A stretch of 64,000 nt of DNA from positions 434,001-498,000 of the forward strand of contig JBICHN010000011.1 of the NCBI GenBank assembly GCA_043101845.1, in the 5' to 3' direction. Every line of letters begins with the position of its first letter. Position 1 is the first letter of the stretch. Origin of the DNA: JBICHN01 sp043101845 (lineage in GTDB: Bacteria; Planctomycetota; Phycisphaerae; Phycisphaerales; UBA5793). Made by a program: the position numbers and the translations under genes. This document shows positions 1 to 8,957 of the stretch, in pieces. The notes under the pieces are model-generated. The model did not search any database. It saw only the letters and a program-made list of their open reading frames with translations, and was not told the DNA's origin.

Positions 1-413
1 ATGAGCTGTTCGACGGTGATGCTCACCGTGAGGTGCGGCATGTCGAGCACATAGACGAGCGCCGTGTCGTTTACGAACGGCTGAAAGGCGACGAGGTTCT
101 GGTCGAGGTGCTCGAAGATCGACATCGGCTGAATACGCGGCATGATGCGCGGCTTCGCCAGCTCGAAGGGGAGCGCCATTGTCGCGGCCTCTTCGCCCTC
201 CATGAGATGATCGAGATATTCCTCGACGAGCTCGACGCCGCGGTCCGGTTCGTTCAGCACGATTCGATAGATGTTCTCGAGCCCGAGGTGTCGACCGTTG
301 ATGCGGAGCGTAAAGACGCCGTCGAGCTCGACCTCATGGTCCGGGCACATCCGCCGCAGAATCTCAGCGACATGCTCGCAAAACGCTTCCGGCTCACGCG
401 GCATCCGCGCCAT
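1..413 (-). CDS. DUF1444 (YtpQ)-like protein, C-terminus cut by window edge
   Basis: The reading frame is open from an ATG at 413 to the left edge, about 137 residues, so the C-terminus is missing. A GGAGG ribosome-binding site lies about 8 nt upstream of the ATG. The start reads MARMPREPEAF. Later segments include FTLRINGRHLGLENIYR and a MPRI-x-P stretch of the kind seen in DUF1444/YtpQ proteins, which are cytosolic and of unknown role. The family call rests on remembered motifs only. It is divergent from kdsA, separated by about 216 bp. No signal peptide or membrane segment is visible. Confidence 0.6.
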   Translation of the reverse strand, partial: MARMPREPEAFCEHVAEILRRMCPDHEVELDGVFTLRINGRHLGLENIYRIVLNEPDRGVELVEEYLDHLMEGEEAATMALPFELAKPRIMPRIQPMSIFEHLDQNLVAFQPFVNDTALVYVLDMPHLTVSITVEQL

Positions 414-591
414 GGTGATTCATCCTCCGAGCCCGGGCGTGCAACGGGACCTCGTCTCCCGCTTTCTATCGTCCGTTCGCGGACGGTTCTTCCAGTCAGA
501 CCGTCGGCTTTCGATCAATCAACGCCCGGCACAATCCGTTGCGCCGATAAAGGATACGAACGCGATTCGGCGCGGTTCCGCTCGATTGCGC

Positions 592-620
592 ATGACGATT
601 CGCTCATGAGCGCTTATTGT
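592..620 (+). promoter_or_regulatory. candidate kdsA promoter, leaderless start
   Basis: ATGACG (592-597), 17 nt, TATTGT (615-620), then 9 nt to the ATG at 630. The predicted transcription start falls at or next to that ATG and no Shine-Dalgarno is visible. This favours the start at 630 over the in-frame ATG at 606. Confidence 0.35.
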
Positions 621-629
621 TCGGGACTC

Positions 630-1463
630 ATGAGTCGCGCGACCTGCCAGGTAAATGATCTCGTTATCGGGCCATCCGCTCCGCTGTGCGTGATTGCGGG
701 GCCTTGCGCCCTCGAGTCGATCGACCTCTGCGTCGAAATCGGCGAGGCCGTCGGCGACGCGTGCGCCCGACATGGACTCTCGTTCATCTTCAAGGCGAGC
801 TACGACAAGGCGAATCGTTCGAGCGTGCGCTCGCCGCGCGGGCCGGGGATCGAATCGGGCCTCGAGCAACTCGCGGCGGTGCGCGAGCGACTCCAGGGAA
901 CACCGGTCACCACGGACATCCATTTGCCCGAACAGGCCGCGGCGGCGGCCGAGGTCGCCGATCTGCTGCAGATTCCCGCGTTCCTCTGCCGGCAGACCGA
1001 CCTGCTTGCGGCCGCGGCGGAGACGGGCCGGCCCGTGAATGTGAAGAAGGGCCAGTTTCTCTCGCCGGCGGAAATGAAGCATGTCGTGGGCAAACTCGCG
1101 GAGGCCGGGGCGAATGGGACGATGGTGACCGAGCGCGGCACCTTCTTCGGCTACCATCGACTCGTGAACGATTTCGTCGGGCTCGGCGATCTGCTCGAGC
1201 TCGGGCCGCCGGTCTGTTTCGATGTCACGCACTCGACGCAGTTGCCGGGCGCGACCTCGACGAGCGGAGGCCGTCCGGAGCGTGCGCCTCTGCTCGCGCG
1301 GGCCGCGGTCGCCGCCGGCGTTGACTGCGTTTTTCTCGAATGCCATCCGAACCCGTCGGAAGCACTCTCCGACGCATCCAACATGCTGCCTCTCCAACAG
1401 GTTCCGGCGCTCATCGCGTCGCTCGCGGCGATTCGCGGCGCGTACGATCGTGGGGATAAGTAG
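630..1463 (+). CDS. kdsA: 3-deoxy-8-phosphooctulonate synthase (Kdo-8-P synthase)
   Basis: Cytosolic enzyme condensing phosphoenolpyruvate with arabinose-5-phosphate to Kdo-8-phosphate, a precursor of the lipopolysaccharide inner core. The 277-residue product has the family landmarks: AGPCALES near residue 24, FKASYDKANRSS, VNVKKGQF, DVTHSTQLPG and HPNPSEALSDA. Cys26 in AGPC occupies the position that separates the metal-dependent class (Cys) from the E. coli-type metal-independent class (Asn). With the His of DVTH, the Glu of LECHP and the Asp of SDAS it forms the expected metal site. The length matches the family's roughly 280 residues. The frame stays open upstream to position 33, but homology starts only here. 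An alternative ATG at 606 adds 8 residues. Confidence 0.93.
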   Translation: MSRATCQVNDLVIGPSAPLCVIAGPCALESIDLCVEIGEAVGDACARHGLSFIFKASYDKANRSSVRSPRGPGIESGLEQLAAVRERLQGTPVTTDIHLPEQAAAAAEVADLLQIPAFLCRQTDLLAAAAETGRPVNVKKGQFLSPAEMKHVVGKLAEAGANGTMVTERGTFFGYHRLVNDFVGLGDLLELGPPVCFDVTHSTQLPGATSTSGGRPERAPLLARAAVAAGVDCVFLECHPNPSEALSDASNMLPLQQVPALIASLAAIRGAYDRGDK

Positions 1464-1472
1464 AAACGGACA

Positions 1473-1501
1473 TTGACGACCCGTCGTTCGGCGTGTCTAC
1501 T
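1473..1501 (+). promoter_or_regulatory. candidate promoter for the small gene at 1543
   Basis: TTGACG (1473-1478), 17-nt spacer, TCTACT (1496-1501). It lies just after the kdsA stop and points to the next gene, predicting a leader of about 35 nt. Confidence 0.35.
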
Positions 1502-1542
1502 AGTCGCCCTTCGCGGAGCCGACGCGTCGCCACGCTGAGAGG

Positions 1543-1920
1543 ATGACTCGACCGACCATGCGAATCGAATCGAACGAGCACGGCCTGTATCGGATACAAC
1601 CGGCGCCGGCGAGCGCGCCGGCGGCGCGGACGAACGCGTCGGCGCCGCCCGCGACCGCGCGGCCGGCCCGCGAATCCGATTCGGTCGAGCTCGAATCGAT
1701 CTCGATTCGTGAGGCCCGCGCGAAGATCGAAGCGTCGAACGCCGCGAAGGCGAAGCTCGACGCCCTCGTCGGCGCGACGGTCGATCATCCGGTGACTTTC
1801 GACCCGCCTCCGGCCTCGAGCAGCAATCCGCTGCTCGACCGCGCCTACTTCCGGCGAAGCGCGGATGTCGCGGGCCTCAATGCGTCGGCCACCGAGCAAG
1901 CCGTCGATGTCGAAGCCTGA
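1543..1920 (+). CDS. small uncharacterised protein, Ala/Pro-rich linker plus helical segment
   Basis: Function not recognised. The product is 125 residues from the ATG at 1543, or 120 from the ATG at 1558. It has a low-complexity Ala/Pro/Arg stretch at about residues 20-42, then a Ser/Glu/Ala-rich probable helix (SVELESISIREARAKIEASN), then a Pro-rich tail. No signal peptide, membrane segment or cysteine is present. A GAGAGG motif directly abuts the first ATG, which is too close for a good ribosome-binding site, so the start is uncertain. GC-rich third positions match neighbouring genes, and a plausible promoter lies upstream. A short adaptor or regulator is possible, but nothing in the sequence fixes a role. 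Confidence 0.55.
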   Translation: MTRPTMRIESNEHGLYRIQPAPASAPAARTNASAPPATARPARESDSVELESISIREARAKIEASNAAKAKLDALVGATVDHPVTFDPPPASSSNPLLDRAYFRRSADVAGLNASATEQAVDVEA

Positions 1921-2020
1921 TCGACTCGATCTTCCCTTTTCGTCCGGATAACCGCTTTCACTGATTGAACAGGCGGGCGCCGTCGAGTGCCGCGACGGAC
2001 GAACCGATTGAATCGATATC

Positions 2021-2857
2021 ATGAATTTGATGCGATTCGATCACGCTCCATCGCGCGCCCTGGCGACCACGACCGAGTTTCACTGGGTTTCGTCGGGCGA
2101 TGATCGTCTCGCGACTTCGATCGATCGACCGGTCGATCTCGACGCGACACCGGTCGTCGTGCTCGTGCACGGGTTCAGCGGGCACCGCATCGGACGGAGC
2201 TACCACTTCGTCGAACTCGGACGCACGCTCGCCGCGCACGGCGTCGCCTGCGTGCGGTTCGACCAGGCCGGATGCGGTGAGTCGAGTGGTGACCAGACGA
2301 AGTACGGGCTCGCGTCGATTCGGCGGGACTGCCTGTCGATCTACGACTGGATCATGCAGGACGACCGATTCGAACATGATCGCTTCGCGATCATCGGTTC
2401 GAGCCAGGGATCGCTCGGGGCGATCATGCTCGACGCGGAGCACCCGTCGGCCGGCGTCGCCCTCTGGGCGCCGGTGTTCGATCTTCCGCGACTCGTGCGC
2501 GGCAAGATGGAAGCGATGGATGTCGAGGCGATTCGCGCCGAGTTCGGCTTCGCGCCGTATCGCGGCGTGCGGCTCGGCGGTGAGTACTTCGACCAGCTCG
2601 ATCTCGTGAACCCGCGCGACCTCATCGGCGCTCGACAGTCGCCGATGTTCATCGTGCACTCGCGGGAAGATCCGGTCGTGCCGTTCGACGACGGGGCCGA
2701 GTTCGCGAAGACCTGTCGCGAGGTCGGTCGGGCGTGCGAATTCGCCCCGCTCGAGGCGGATGCGCACGACTTCTTCGAAGAGCCCCTGCGATCGAAGGTC
2801 ATCGGGCTCACCACGCGATGGATCTCGAAGCGGCTTCGCCTGTCTCGGCCGCACTGA
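2021..2857 (+). CDS. alpha/beta hydrolase (serine hydrolase)
   Basis: Soluble alpha/beta-hydrolase-fold enzyme of 278 residues, probably an esterase or acyl-peptide-type hydrolase. VVLVHGFSGHR near residue 46 is the oxyanion-hole strand. GSSQGS holds the nucleophile Ser128. The Asp of SREDPVVP and the His of DAHDFFE complete a standard triad. The short spacing and the HGFSGH motif resemble the cinnamoyl-esterase/YkgB-like branch, but the substrate cannot be read from sequence. No signal peptide, so probably cytosolic. The gene stands alone between the small unknown gene and the AbgT transporter. Confidence 0.85.
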   Translation: MNLMRFDHAPSRALATTTEFHWVSSGDDRLATSIDRPVDLDATPVVVLVHGFSGHRIGRSYHFVELGRTLAAHGVACVRFDQAGCGESSGDQTKYGLASIRRDCLSIYDWIMQDDRFEHDRFAIIGSSQGSLGAIMLDAEHPSAGVALWAPVFDLPRLVRGKMEAMDVEAIRAEFGFAPYRGVRLGGEYFDQLDLVNPRDLIGARQSPMFIVHSREDPVVPFDDGAEFAKTCREVGRACEFAPLEADAHDFFEEPLRSKVIGLTTRWISKRLRLSRPH

Positions 2858-2873
2858 TCGTCGGGCTCGCCGC

Positions 2874-2901
2874 TTTCAACCGAACGGAAACCTGCTATAA
2901 C
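2874..2901 (+). promoter_or_regulatory. candidate promoter of the AbgT gene
   Basis: A good TATAAC -10 (2896-2901) is preceded at 16-17 nt by a weak TTTCAA. A transcript starting near 2908 would exclude the in-frame ATG at 2903 and fits the start at 3008. Confidence 0.35.
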
Positions 2902-3007
2902 GATGGCGACGCTCGCGACGCCGCACGCCGCGCCGGCGGGCGATCGAGTCGTTCGGACTCGGCTCTGGTCCTCTTCCGTCGCCCCCAGCCCCACGGGTTT
3001 CCGCACC

Positions 3008-4801
3008 ATGACCGATACGCAGACTACCGGCGCCGCCGACCGCAGCGGCGGACTGCTCGACCTCATCGAATGGATCGGCAACAAGCTGCCCGATCCGTCG
3101 ACTCTGTTCCTGCTTGGCACGATCCTCGTGATGGTGCTGTCGCACATCGCGTATGTGAACGACTGGTCGGTGCAGCGGCAGTTGCCCGAGCCGGTCATGG
3201 TCGAGCAGATCGGCGACGACGGCGTCGCCCGGATGGCGCCGCAACGCGATCCCGAGACGAACGAGGTGCTGATCGAGTGGGTCGCGACCGATGAAATCAA
3301 CCGCGCCAAGAGCCTGCTCACGCGCGATGGACTCTACTGGGCGCTGAGCAATCTCGTGGACAATTTCATGGGCTTTGCGCCGCTCGGCGTCGTACTCGTC
3401 GGCATGCTCGGGATCGGAGTCGCGGAGCGAACGGGACTGCTCGGCGCGTGCCTCAAGGCGATCATGCTCGTCGTGCCCGAGTTCCTGTTCACGCCGACGA
3501 TGGTGTTCGCGGGAATCATGTCGTCGATGGCGCTCGACGCCGGATATGTCGTGCTCCCTCCGCTCGCGGCGGCGCTGTACAAATCGGTCGGTCGCTCGCC
3601 GCTCGTCGGCATCGCCGCCGTCTTCGCCGGCGTATCCGCCGGATTCAACGCGAACCTGTTCATCACCGGGCTCGATCCGATGCTCGCGGAACTCGCGAAC
3701 ACCGGCACGACGGTCATCGATCCGAACTATTTCGTGAACCCGGCGTGCAACTGGTACTTCATGATCGCCTCGACGGTGGTCATGACCTTCGTCGGCTGGG
3801 GCGTGACCGCGTGGTTCGTGGAACGACGGTTCAACCAGAAGAGCCCCGACGACGGAGGTCCACTGCCGGCAAGCGCGGCCGACCTCGAGAAACAACGGCT
3901 CACGCCGCAGGAGAAGCGAGGCCTCGCGGTCGCCGGCGTGACTTTTCTCGTCGTCTTCGGGATCGTGCTCGCCGCGATCGTGATCGACGGCTGGGCGCTG
4001 CACACCTACAAGGCGCCAGATACACAGGACGCGGTTCCGCCCGGCGTCATCGTCGAATTGCAGACGGGCGACACGATCCCCGAATTCGCGGCGTCGGCCA
4101 ACGCGCCCTCGTACGAAGACGATGGACGAGTCTTCTTCGACAGCGCGAAGGGCTTCGACCGCTGGGTCGAGGCGATCGTGCCGATTCTCTTCTTCCTTTT
4201 CATCACTCCGGCGATCGCGTTCGGCGTGTACATGAAGGAAATACGGAACGACAAGGACCTTGCGAAGCTGCTCATCGATTCGATGGCGTACATGGCGCCG
4301 ATCATCGTGCTCGCGTTCTTCGCGGCGCAGTTCATCGAGCATTTCAAGTATTCCGGACTCGATCGCATGCTCGCGTTGTCCGGCGGTCAGGCGCTCGGAC
4401 AGGCCGGCCTATCGCCGTATACGCTGATCGTCGCGTTCATCGGCGTGACGATCCTGTTCAACATGTTCATCGGATCGATGTCGGCGAAGTACGCGATGTT
4501 CGCGCCGATCTTCATTCCGATGTTCATGCTCGTAGGGATCAGCCCGGAACTCACCCAGGCCGCGTATCGAATCGGCGACTCGGTGAGCAATGTCATCACG
4601 CCGCTGAACGCGTATCTCGTCATCATCCTCGTGTTCATGCAGAAGTACATGCCGAAGTCCGGCATGGGGACGCTCATCTCGATGATGCTGCCCTACACAA
4701 TCGTCTTCACAATCGTGTGGACGGTGATGCTCATGATCTGGATGGCGCTCGAGATACCGCTCGGTCCGGGTGGTCCGCTCTGGTATGACCCGGTGGGTTG
4801 A
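3008..4801 (+). CDS. AbgT-family transporter (p-aminobenzoyl-glutamate transporter type)
   Basis: Inner-membrane protein of 597 residues in the AbgT/MtrF family. E. coli AbgT imports p-aminobenzoyl-glutamate, while MtrF/YdaH act as sulfonamide exporters. The N-terminus (LIEWIGNKLPDPSTLF), the LLTRDGLYWALSN and FAPLGVVLVGMLG segments and the C-terminal GDSVSNVITPLNAYL motif are all characteristic. It is about 90 residues longer than typical AbgT (about 510). Two hydrophilic loops are extended: one after the first membrane segment (about residues 55-105) and one near residues 330-380 (acidic, rich in Asp/Glu). The start at 3008 gives the normal AbgT N-terminus. A 35-residue upstream extension to 2903 is less likely. 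Export or import cannot be decided from sequence. Confidence 0.9.
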   Translation: MTDTQTTGAADRSGGLLDLIEWIGNKLPDPSTLFLLGTILVMVLSHIAYVNDWSVQRQLPEPVMVEQIGDDGVARMAPQRDPETNEVLIEWVATDEINRAKSLLTRDGLYWALSNLVDNFMGFAPLGVVLVGMLGIGVAERTGLLGACLKAIMLVVPEFLFTPTMVFAGIMSSMALDAGYVVLPPLAAALYKSVGRSPLVGIAAVFAGVSAGFNANLFITGLDPMLAELANTGTTVIDPNYFVNPACNWYFMIASTVVMTFVGWGVTAWFVERRFNQKSPDDGGPLPASAADLEKQRLTPQEKRGLAVAGVTFLVVFGIVLAAIVIDGWALHTYKAPDTQDAVPPGVIVELQTGDTIPEFAASANAPSYEDDGRVFFDSAKGFDRWVEAIVPILFFLFITPAIAFGVYMKEIRNDKDLAKLLIDSMAYMAPIIVLAFFAAQFIEHFKYSGLDRMLALSGGQALGQAGLSPYTLIVAFIGVTILFNMFIGSMSAKYAMFAPIFIPMFMLVGISPELTQAAYRIGDSVSNVITPLNAYLVIILVFMQKYMPKSGMGTLISMMLPYTIVFTIVWTVMLMIWMALEIPLGPGGPLWYDPVG

Positions 4802-4839
4802 GACGCACAGGCGGGGTAAGAGGGAGTTGAGCGCACGCC

Positions 4840-7554
4840 ATGACTGACTCCGCGCGACCGAAGCGCGTGTACTTCACCTTCGGCAACCACATGCACTGGG
4901 TCGATATGCAGTGGCTCTGGGGGTACTCCGTGCTGCCGGGATCGGTGCGCGACATGCTTCATCTCTGTCGCGAGACCGGCGTCCGGGGCAATGTGAACTT
5001 CGACGGCGTCGGCTACGAGAAGATGGCGGCCGAATGTCCGGAGGCGCTGGCCGATCTCCGCGCCGCCGTGCGCGACGGCTCGATCGAGTCCGTCGGTTGT
5101 TCCTATGGCCAGCCCTACGGTTTGTTTCACGGCGCCGAATCGAACATTCGCCAGTTCACCTACGGCGTGCGCGCGACGCGACGGCTGCTCGGTGTGCGTC
5201 CGCGAGCGTTCTGGGAGGAAGAATTCTACTTCTTTCCGCAGTTGCCGCAGATTCTCGCGCAATGCGGTTACACGGGCGCGAATCTCTTCTTTCAATGGAC
5301 CTGGCACACGCCGGAAATCCCGAAAGAGCCACACGCCCTCGTTCTCTGGGAGGGGATCGACGGCACGCGGCTCCCCGCGTTGCCGCGCAACGAATTGAAC
5401 CTCCACCAGTGGCCCGAAGACTTCGCGCCGCTCTTCGAGTCCTCGCTTCTCCGCGATCTCGACGCGCCGGCGATCGTCCAGTGGATCGAACTCATGCCGT
5501 CGCGCGACTGGATGTGTCGAAGCGAGGTGCTTCTCCCGAAGCTCGAAGAACTTCTCGTGAATCCGGACCTCGAGATCACGCCCGCGACGATGTCGGAGAC
5601 GATCGAGGCGCTGGTGGCGAGCGCGAACGACGCTTCGACGCCCGTTCGCGCCTACACGATGGACGAGGTGTGGCACGGCATGACGCTCGGCAAGAACGCC
5701 GACCGACATCCGCGCACGAGCCGCCGGACCGAGCTTCTGATCCATAGCGCCGAAACGCTCGCCGCCGTCGCCAGCCTGTTCGGTCGTCCCTATCCCAGCT
5801 GGGATGTCTATCCCACCTGGGAACTCGACGAGGCGTGGCGGGAGCTGCTCGCGGCGCAGCATCACGACAACCACGAATGCGAAGGGCTCTGCGGCTTCGT
5901 CGGGTACCACCAGATGGAACGAGCGCAGCGCGCCGCTTGTGAGGTGGCCGAGCGCACGCTTCGTCACCTTGGCGCTCGAGCCGGAGTGGACCTCGTGAGC
6001 AACGGCGCCGGGTTCGCGCGCCGTGGTGCGGATGAATTCGGCCGATTCGACATTCCGCCGTTTGGATATGCGGCCTTGAGACCGATGACGGGCGCGGGAC
6101 ACGATGTACGCGTGCACGACCGCGATGATGGCTTCGAACTGTCCCGTGGATCCTTCCGAGTCCTCGTGGACCGCAAGGCGCGCATCACGCAGATCTTCTC
6201 GGAGCAGTTTCCGGATGGAGCATTCGACGAGAATGTACCTGTTCCTGCGTTGCGCATGATCGTCGACGGCGCCGAGTGGCGACCGGGTGAAGTTCTTGAG
6301 TCACGCGTGGACCCAGAACGCGGGCGCCTTTCGTTCTCACTCGCGCCGGATACGGACGCGGGAGAGGTTCCCGACCTTCAGCGCGGTCCGACAATCCAGA
6401 TCGGAATCGTGGAAGACGCGGACGCCGTGGTCATTCGAATAAAAGGTATCGACGCCTGGAGTCGGCCGGATCCGGGTCTCTTGAACGCGCTTCGCCTCTC
6501 CCTGTCGGTCAACTTTCCCCTCACTACGGTCCGCGCGGACACACCGTACGCAGTGCATCCGGTACACGGATCGGGCAAGGTTCGGCGCAAATACCCCCGC
6601 GGTGACTGGATGACTTCGCAGCAATGGTTCGAGGAGATCGAAGGCGCGTTCACGAGCCATTCGCTTGTCGATCTTCTGCGATCCGATGGCGCCGGGCTGC
6701 TCCTGCTCCACGACGGTTCGCAGCAGATGTCGCGAACCGACGCCGGAGTCGAGGTGGTGCTCAACGCGTACGACCCATGGGATGAGCAGCGGTACGAACT
6801 TCCGCGGGCCGTGGATCTCGGCTTTCGACTCGAGCCGCACGGACCGCTTTCGGACGCCGACCGCGTTCGCCGCGCCATCGCGTTCGGCTACGACTCCATT
6901 GAGCACTCGCTCGATGGGCCAGCGTTACGAACGGCGAACCATCCCGGCGCGGTTGGCGGCGGGGCGCCCGCAGAGCCCGGCACGGCGCCGGAGGTTTTTG
7001 GTCCGGTCTCGGTTGAGAATGCCCCGGGCGTCATCGCCACTGCCTTCTATCGCGAGTCGATGAAGTCCGGCGAGCACTTTCCGGAGTGGGCCGGACATCG
7101 CATGTTCCGCGAGTCGAATGGCGCCTGTGACCATCCCTTCGTGGTCCGACTCGTTGAATTCAATGGCGAGCCGGCGGAGGTCACGCTCAAGCTTCCCGGC
7201 CGGGTGGCGCTCGCGGCGCGAACGAACCTGATGGGCGAGGTCGGCGCGGCGGACGGACATGAACGGCCGGCGATCGCCGGATCAAGCGGATTTGGACCCG
7301 GGGAAACCCGGTGGCTCGAAGTCGAGTTTCCCCGTGATCCGCCCGGGTGGATGGCTGCATTCGATCACCCGATCGCGCATAATGGAAAGGAACTGGAATG
7401 GTCGGCGGTGCGCTTCACGATGCGGCCGCGCGAGATCGCGACGATCATGGCGGACCTCGTCATGGGGCGCAAGGAATGGCGCGATCTCGACGCGAAGCGT
7501 GAGGTCTGGGCGACCATCCACCGCACACCCGAACGCACAGGGGACAACTCATGA
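4840..7554 (+). CDS. divergent glycoside hydrolase family 38-like protein (alpha-mannosidase fold)
   Basis: Large soluble protein (904 residues) with a GH38-like N-terminal catalytic barrel and C-terminal beta domains. The metal-site segment reads NHMHWVDMQW (His17, His19, Asp22), where known family members have H-x-H-x-D. The region around the usual Asp nucleophile reads FWEEEFYFFPQLPQIL (Glu126-128), where Asp is expected before the F-G-H-x-P-Q stretch. The third metal ligand region is intact as AAQHHDNHE (His341/342). Family alpha-mannosidases use Zn and an Asp nucleophile, so this protein may use Glu or have altered chemistry. There is no signal peptide, so it is probably cytosolic. Its stop overlaps the start of the next gene by 4 nt, implying coupled translation. 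Confidence 0.75.
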   Translation: MTDSARPKRVYFTFGNHMHWVDMQWLWGYSVLPGSVRDMLHLCRETGVRGNVNFDGVGYEKMAAECPEALADLRAAVRDGSIESVGCSYGQPYGLFHGAESNIRQFTYGVRATRRLLGVRPRAFWEEEFYFFPQLPQILAQCGYTGANLFFQWTWHTPEIPKEPHALVLWEGIDGTRLPALPRNELNLHQWPEDFAPLFESSLLRDLDAPAIVQWIELMPSRDWMCRSEVLLPKLEELLVNPDLEITPATMSETIEALVASANDASTPVRAYTMDEVWHGMTLGKNADRHPRTSRRTELLIHSAETLAAVASLFGRPYPSWDVYPTWELDEAWRELLAAQHHDNHECEGLCGFVGYHQMERAQRAACEVAERTLRHLGARAGVDLVSNGAGFARRGADEFGRFDIPPFGYAALRPMTGAGHDVRVHDRDDGFELSRGSFRVLVDRKARITQIFSEQFPDGAFDENVPVPALRMIVDGAEWRPGEVLESRVDPERGRLSFSLAPDTDAGEVPDLQRGPTIQIGIVEDADAVVIRIKGIDAWSRPDPGLLNALRLSLSVNFPLTTVRADTPYAVHPVHGSGKVRRKYPRGDWMTSQQWFEEIEGAFTSHSLVDLLRSDGAGLLLLHDGSQQMSRTDAGVEVVLNAYDPWDEQRYELPRAVDLGFRLEPHGPLSDADRVRRAIAFGYDSIEHSLDGPALRTANHPGAVGGGAPAEPGTAPEVFGPVSVENAPGVIATAFYRESMKSGEHFPEWAGHRMFRESNGACDHPFVVRLVEFNGEPAEVTLKLPGRVALAARTNLMGEVGAADGHERPAIAGSSGFGPGETRWLEVEFPRDPPGWMAAFDHPIAHNGKELEWSAVRFTMRPREIATIMADLVMGRKEWRDLDAKREVWATIHRTPERTGDNS

Positions 7555-8828
7555 GATGCACTTTTCCGCGCCGGTACGCCGGTTGGATCGTGGCGGCGGT
7601 TCTCGCCACCTCGTTCGGCGCCTCGACGGTGCAGCCCCGTCGAGCCGTCATCATCGAGGACACGCTCGAAGCGTCGCTCGCGCAACCGCGTATCCATGTC
7701 CAGATCGTCGACGGACAGCGGATCCTCGAAGGTGAACCGATCACGATTCCGGATATCGATCTCGAGGTGGAAGGCGCCGCGACCTCATTCGCCGCATTCC
7801 TCGACACCGGGGCGAGCGCCTGCGTGCTCAGCGCCGAGACGGCCGAGCGATTCGGCGTCGAACTCGAGCCCGACGCGACCTATTACGAGGTCGGCCTGAG
7901 CGGCGAGAAGGCGATGATGGTGACGCGCGAATACCGGCTGCTGCTCGCCGACGCCTCGGGGACGCTCAATGACAGACCGGCGCGTTTCGAAATCATCGAC
8001 GCGAAGTACCGATTCCTGGTGAACGAAACCGCGGGCGGCGCCGCGTCCGCCGTCGCCGGCATGATGGGAGGAATCGACATCGTTGGCGTGCCGGCGTTTC
8101 GAGATTCCATCGTCGAGATCGATCCGACTCCGCTCCAGCGGGGCGCCGACGCGCTGAAGACCGGGTCAGTTGACGACGCCCTCGACTCGCTTCTCGCGGG
8201 TGGGGAGAACCTTTCGGTGGGGCCGATCGTTCGACTGCACGATCGCCGGCGGGCGCCGAAGCGTCGGCCCGACCTCGAGATTCCCCTCGAACTCGTCGAC
8301 TACAACCGTCGGCGACACCCCGGAAATCGCGGACCGCTTCCCGACCTCGGTCCGAATCCGGTCATCCTCGACGCCGAGTCGGAGCGCCAGGGTCACTCCT
8401 TCAAGGGCGACTGGTTGCTCGACACCGGCGCTGCGGCGAGCATCATCTCGCGCGATCACGCCAGGAAACTCGGGCTGCTCGACGCCAATGGCGATCCGCT
8501 CGCGCCGGTCGCCTTTCAACTGCCGATCGGCGGCGTGAGCGGTCAAGCCGAAACACTTTCCGGTTTCGTCATCGATCGACTGCGCATTCCCACGAAGGAT
8601 CGAAGAGTGGTGGAGTTCCGCGACGCCCATGTGCTCGTGAAGGACATCGGGATCAAGCTCGATGACGGATCGTACAAAGTGCTCGATGGAGTCTTCGGGC
8701 TCAACCTGCTCATGCCGTCCGTCTCCGGCATCTCGGCGGGTTGGCCGAGCGACATGACCGCTGGTCCTTTCGAGAGAATCTGGGTCAACATGCCCGGACG
8801 AACGCTCGAACTCGAACTGCGCCACTGA
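7551..8828 (+). CDS. secreted protein with two retropepsin-like aspartyl protease domains
   Basis: 425 residues. Residues 1-33 look like a signal peptide or membrane anchor (RR, then GWIVAAVLATSFGAS). Two copies of the catalytic signature follow about 205 residues apart: FLDTGASACVLS (Asp85) and WLLDTGAAASIIS (Asp291). Each is followed by a hydrophobic flap-like stretch and a G-x-D/G-x-F segment (VAGMMGGIDIVG; LDGVFGLNLL). Retropepsins normally have one D-T/S-G per chain and dimerise. Here two halves lie in one chain, so an intramolecular, pepsin-like active site is possible. The ATG sits inside the stop of the GH38-like gene (ATGA), so the two are probably co-translated. Substrate unknown. 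Confidence 0.75.
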   Translation: MRCTFPRRYAGWIVAAVLATSFGASTVQPRRAVIIEDTLEASLAQPRIHVQIVDGQRILEGEPITIPDIDLEVEGAATSFAAFLDTGASACVLSAETAERFGVELEPDATYYEVGLSGEKAMMVTREYRLLLADASGTLNDRPARFEIIDAKYRFLVNETAGGAASAVAGMMGGIDIVGVPAFRDSIVEIDPTPLQRGADALKTGSVDDALDSLLAGGENLSVGPIVRLHDRRRAPKRRPDLEIPLELVDYNRRRHPGNRGPLPDLGPNPVILDAESERQGHSFKGDWLLDTGAAASIISRDHARKLGLLDANGDPLAPVAFQLPIGGVSGQAETLSGFVIDRLRIPTKDRRVVEFRDAHVLVKDIGIKLDDGSYKVLDGVFGLNLLMPSVSGISAGWPSDMTAGPFERIWVNMPGRTLELELRH

Positions 8829-8957
8829 GTGATCATCGGCCCGCCGGTTCTTAAGGGCCCTTCATAATCCGAGGATTGCGGGACATTACCCAGTCACGCT
8901 CCCGCGTCGGAGCGCTCTTGTTGAAAGGAGGGCGAGGAGAAACGAAGGGGATTCGCA

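Noticed and set aside
33..629. N-terminal extension of the kdsA frame to position 33
   Set aside because: It overlaps the divergent DUF1444-like gene, shows no homology, and KdsA length and promoter fit the start at 630.
2876..4342. 488-codon open frame on the minus strand opposite the AbgT gene
   Set aside because: Antisense shadow in GC-rich DNA: repetitive Arg/His/Glu composition, no homology, and the plus strand gene is certain.
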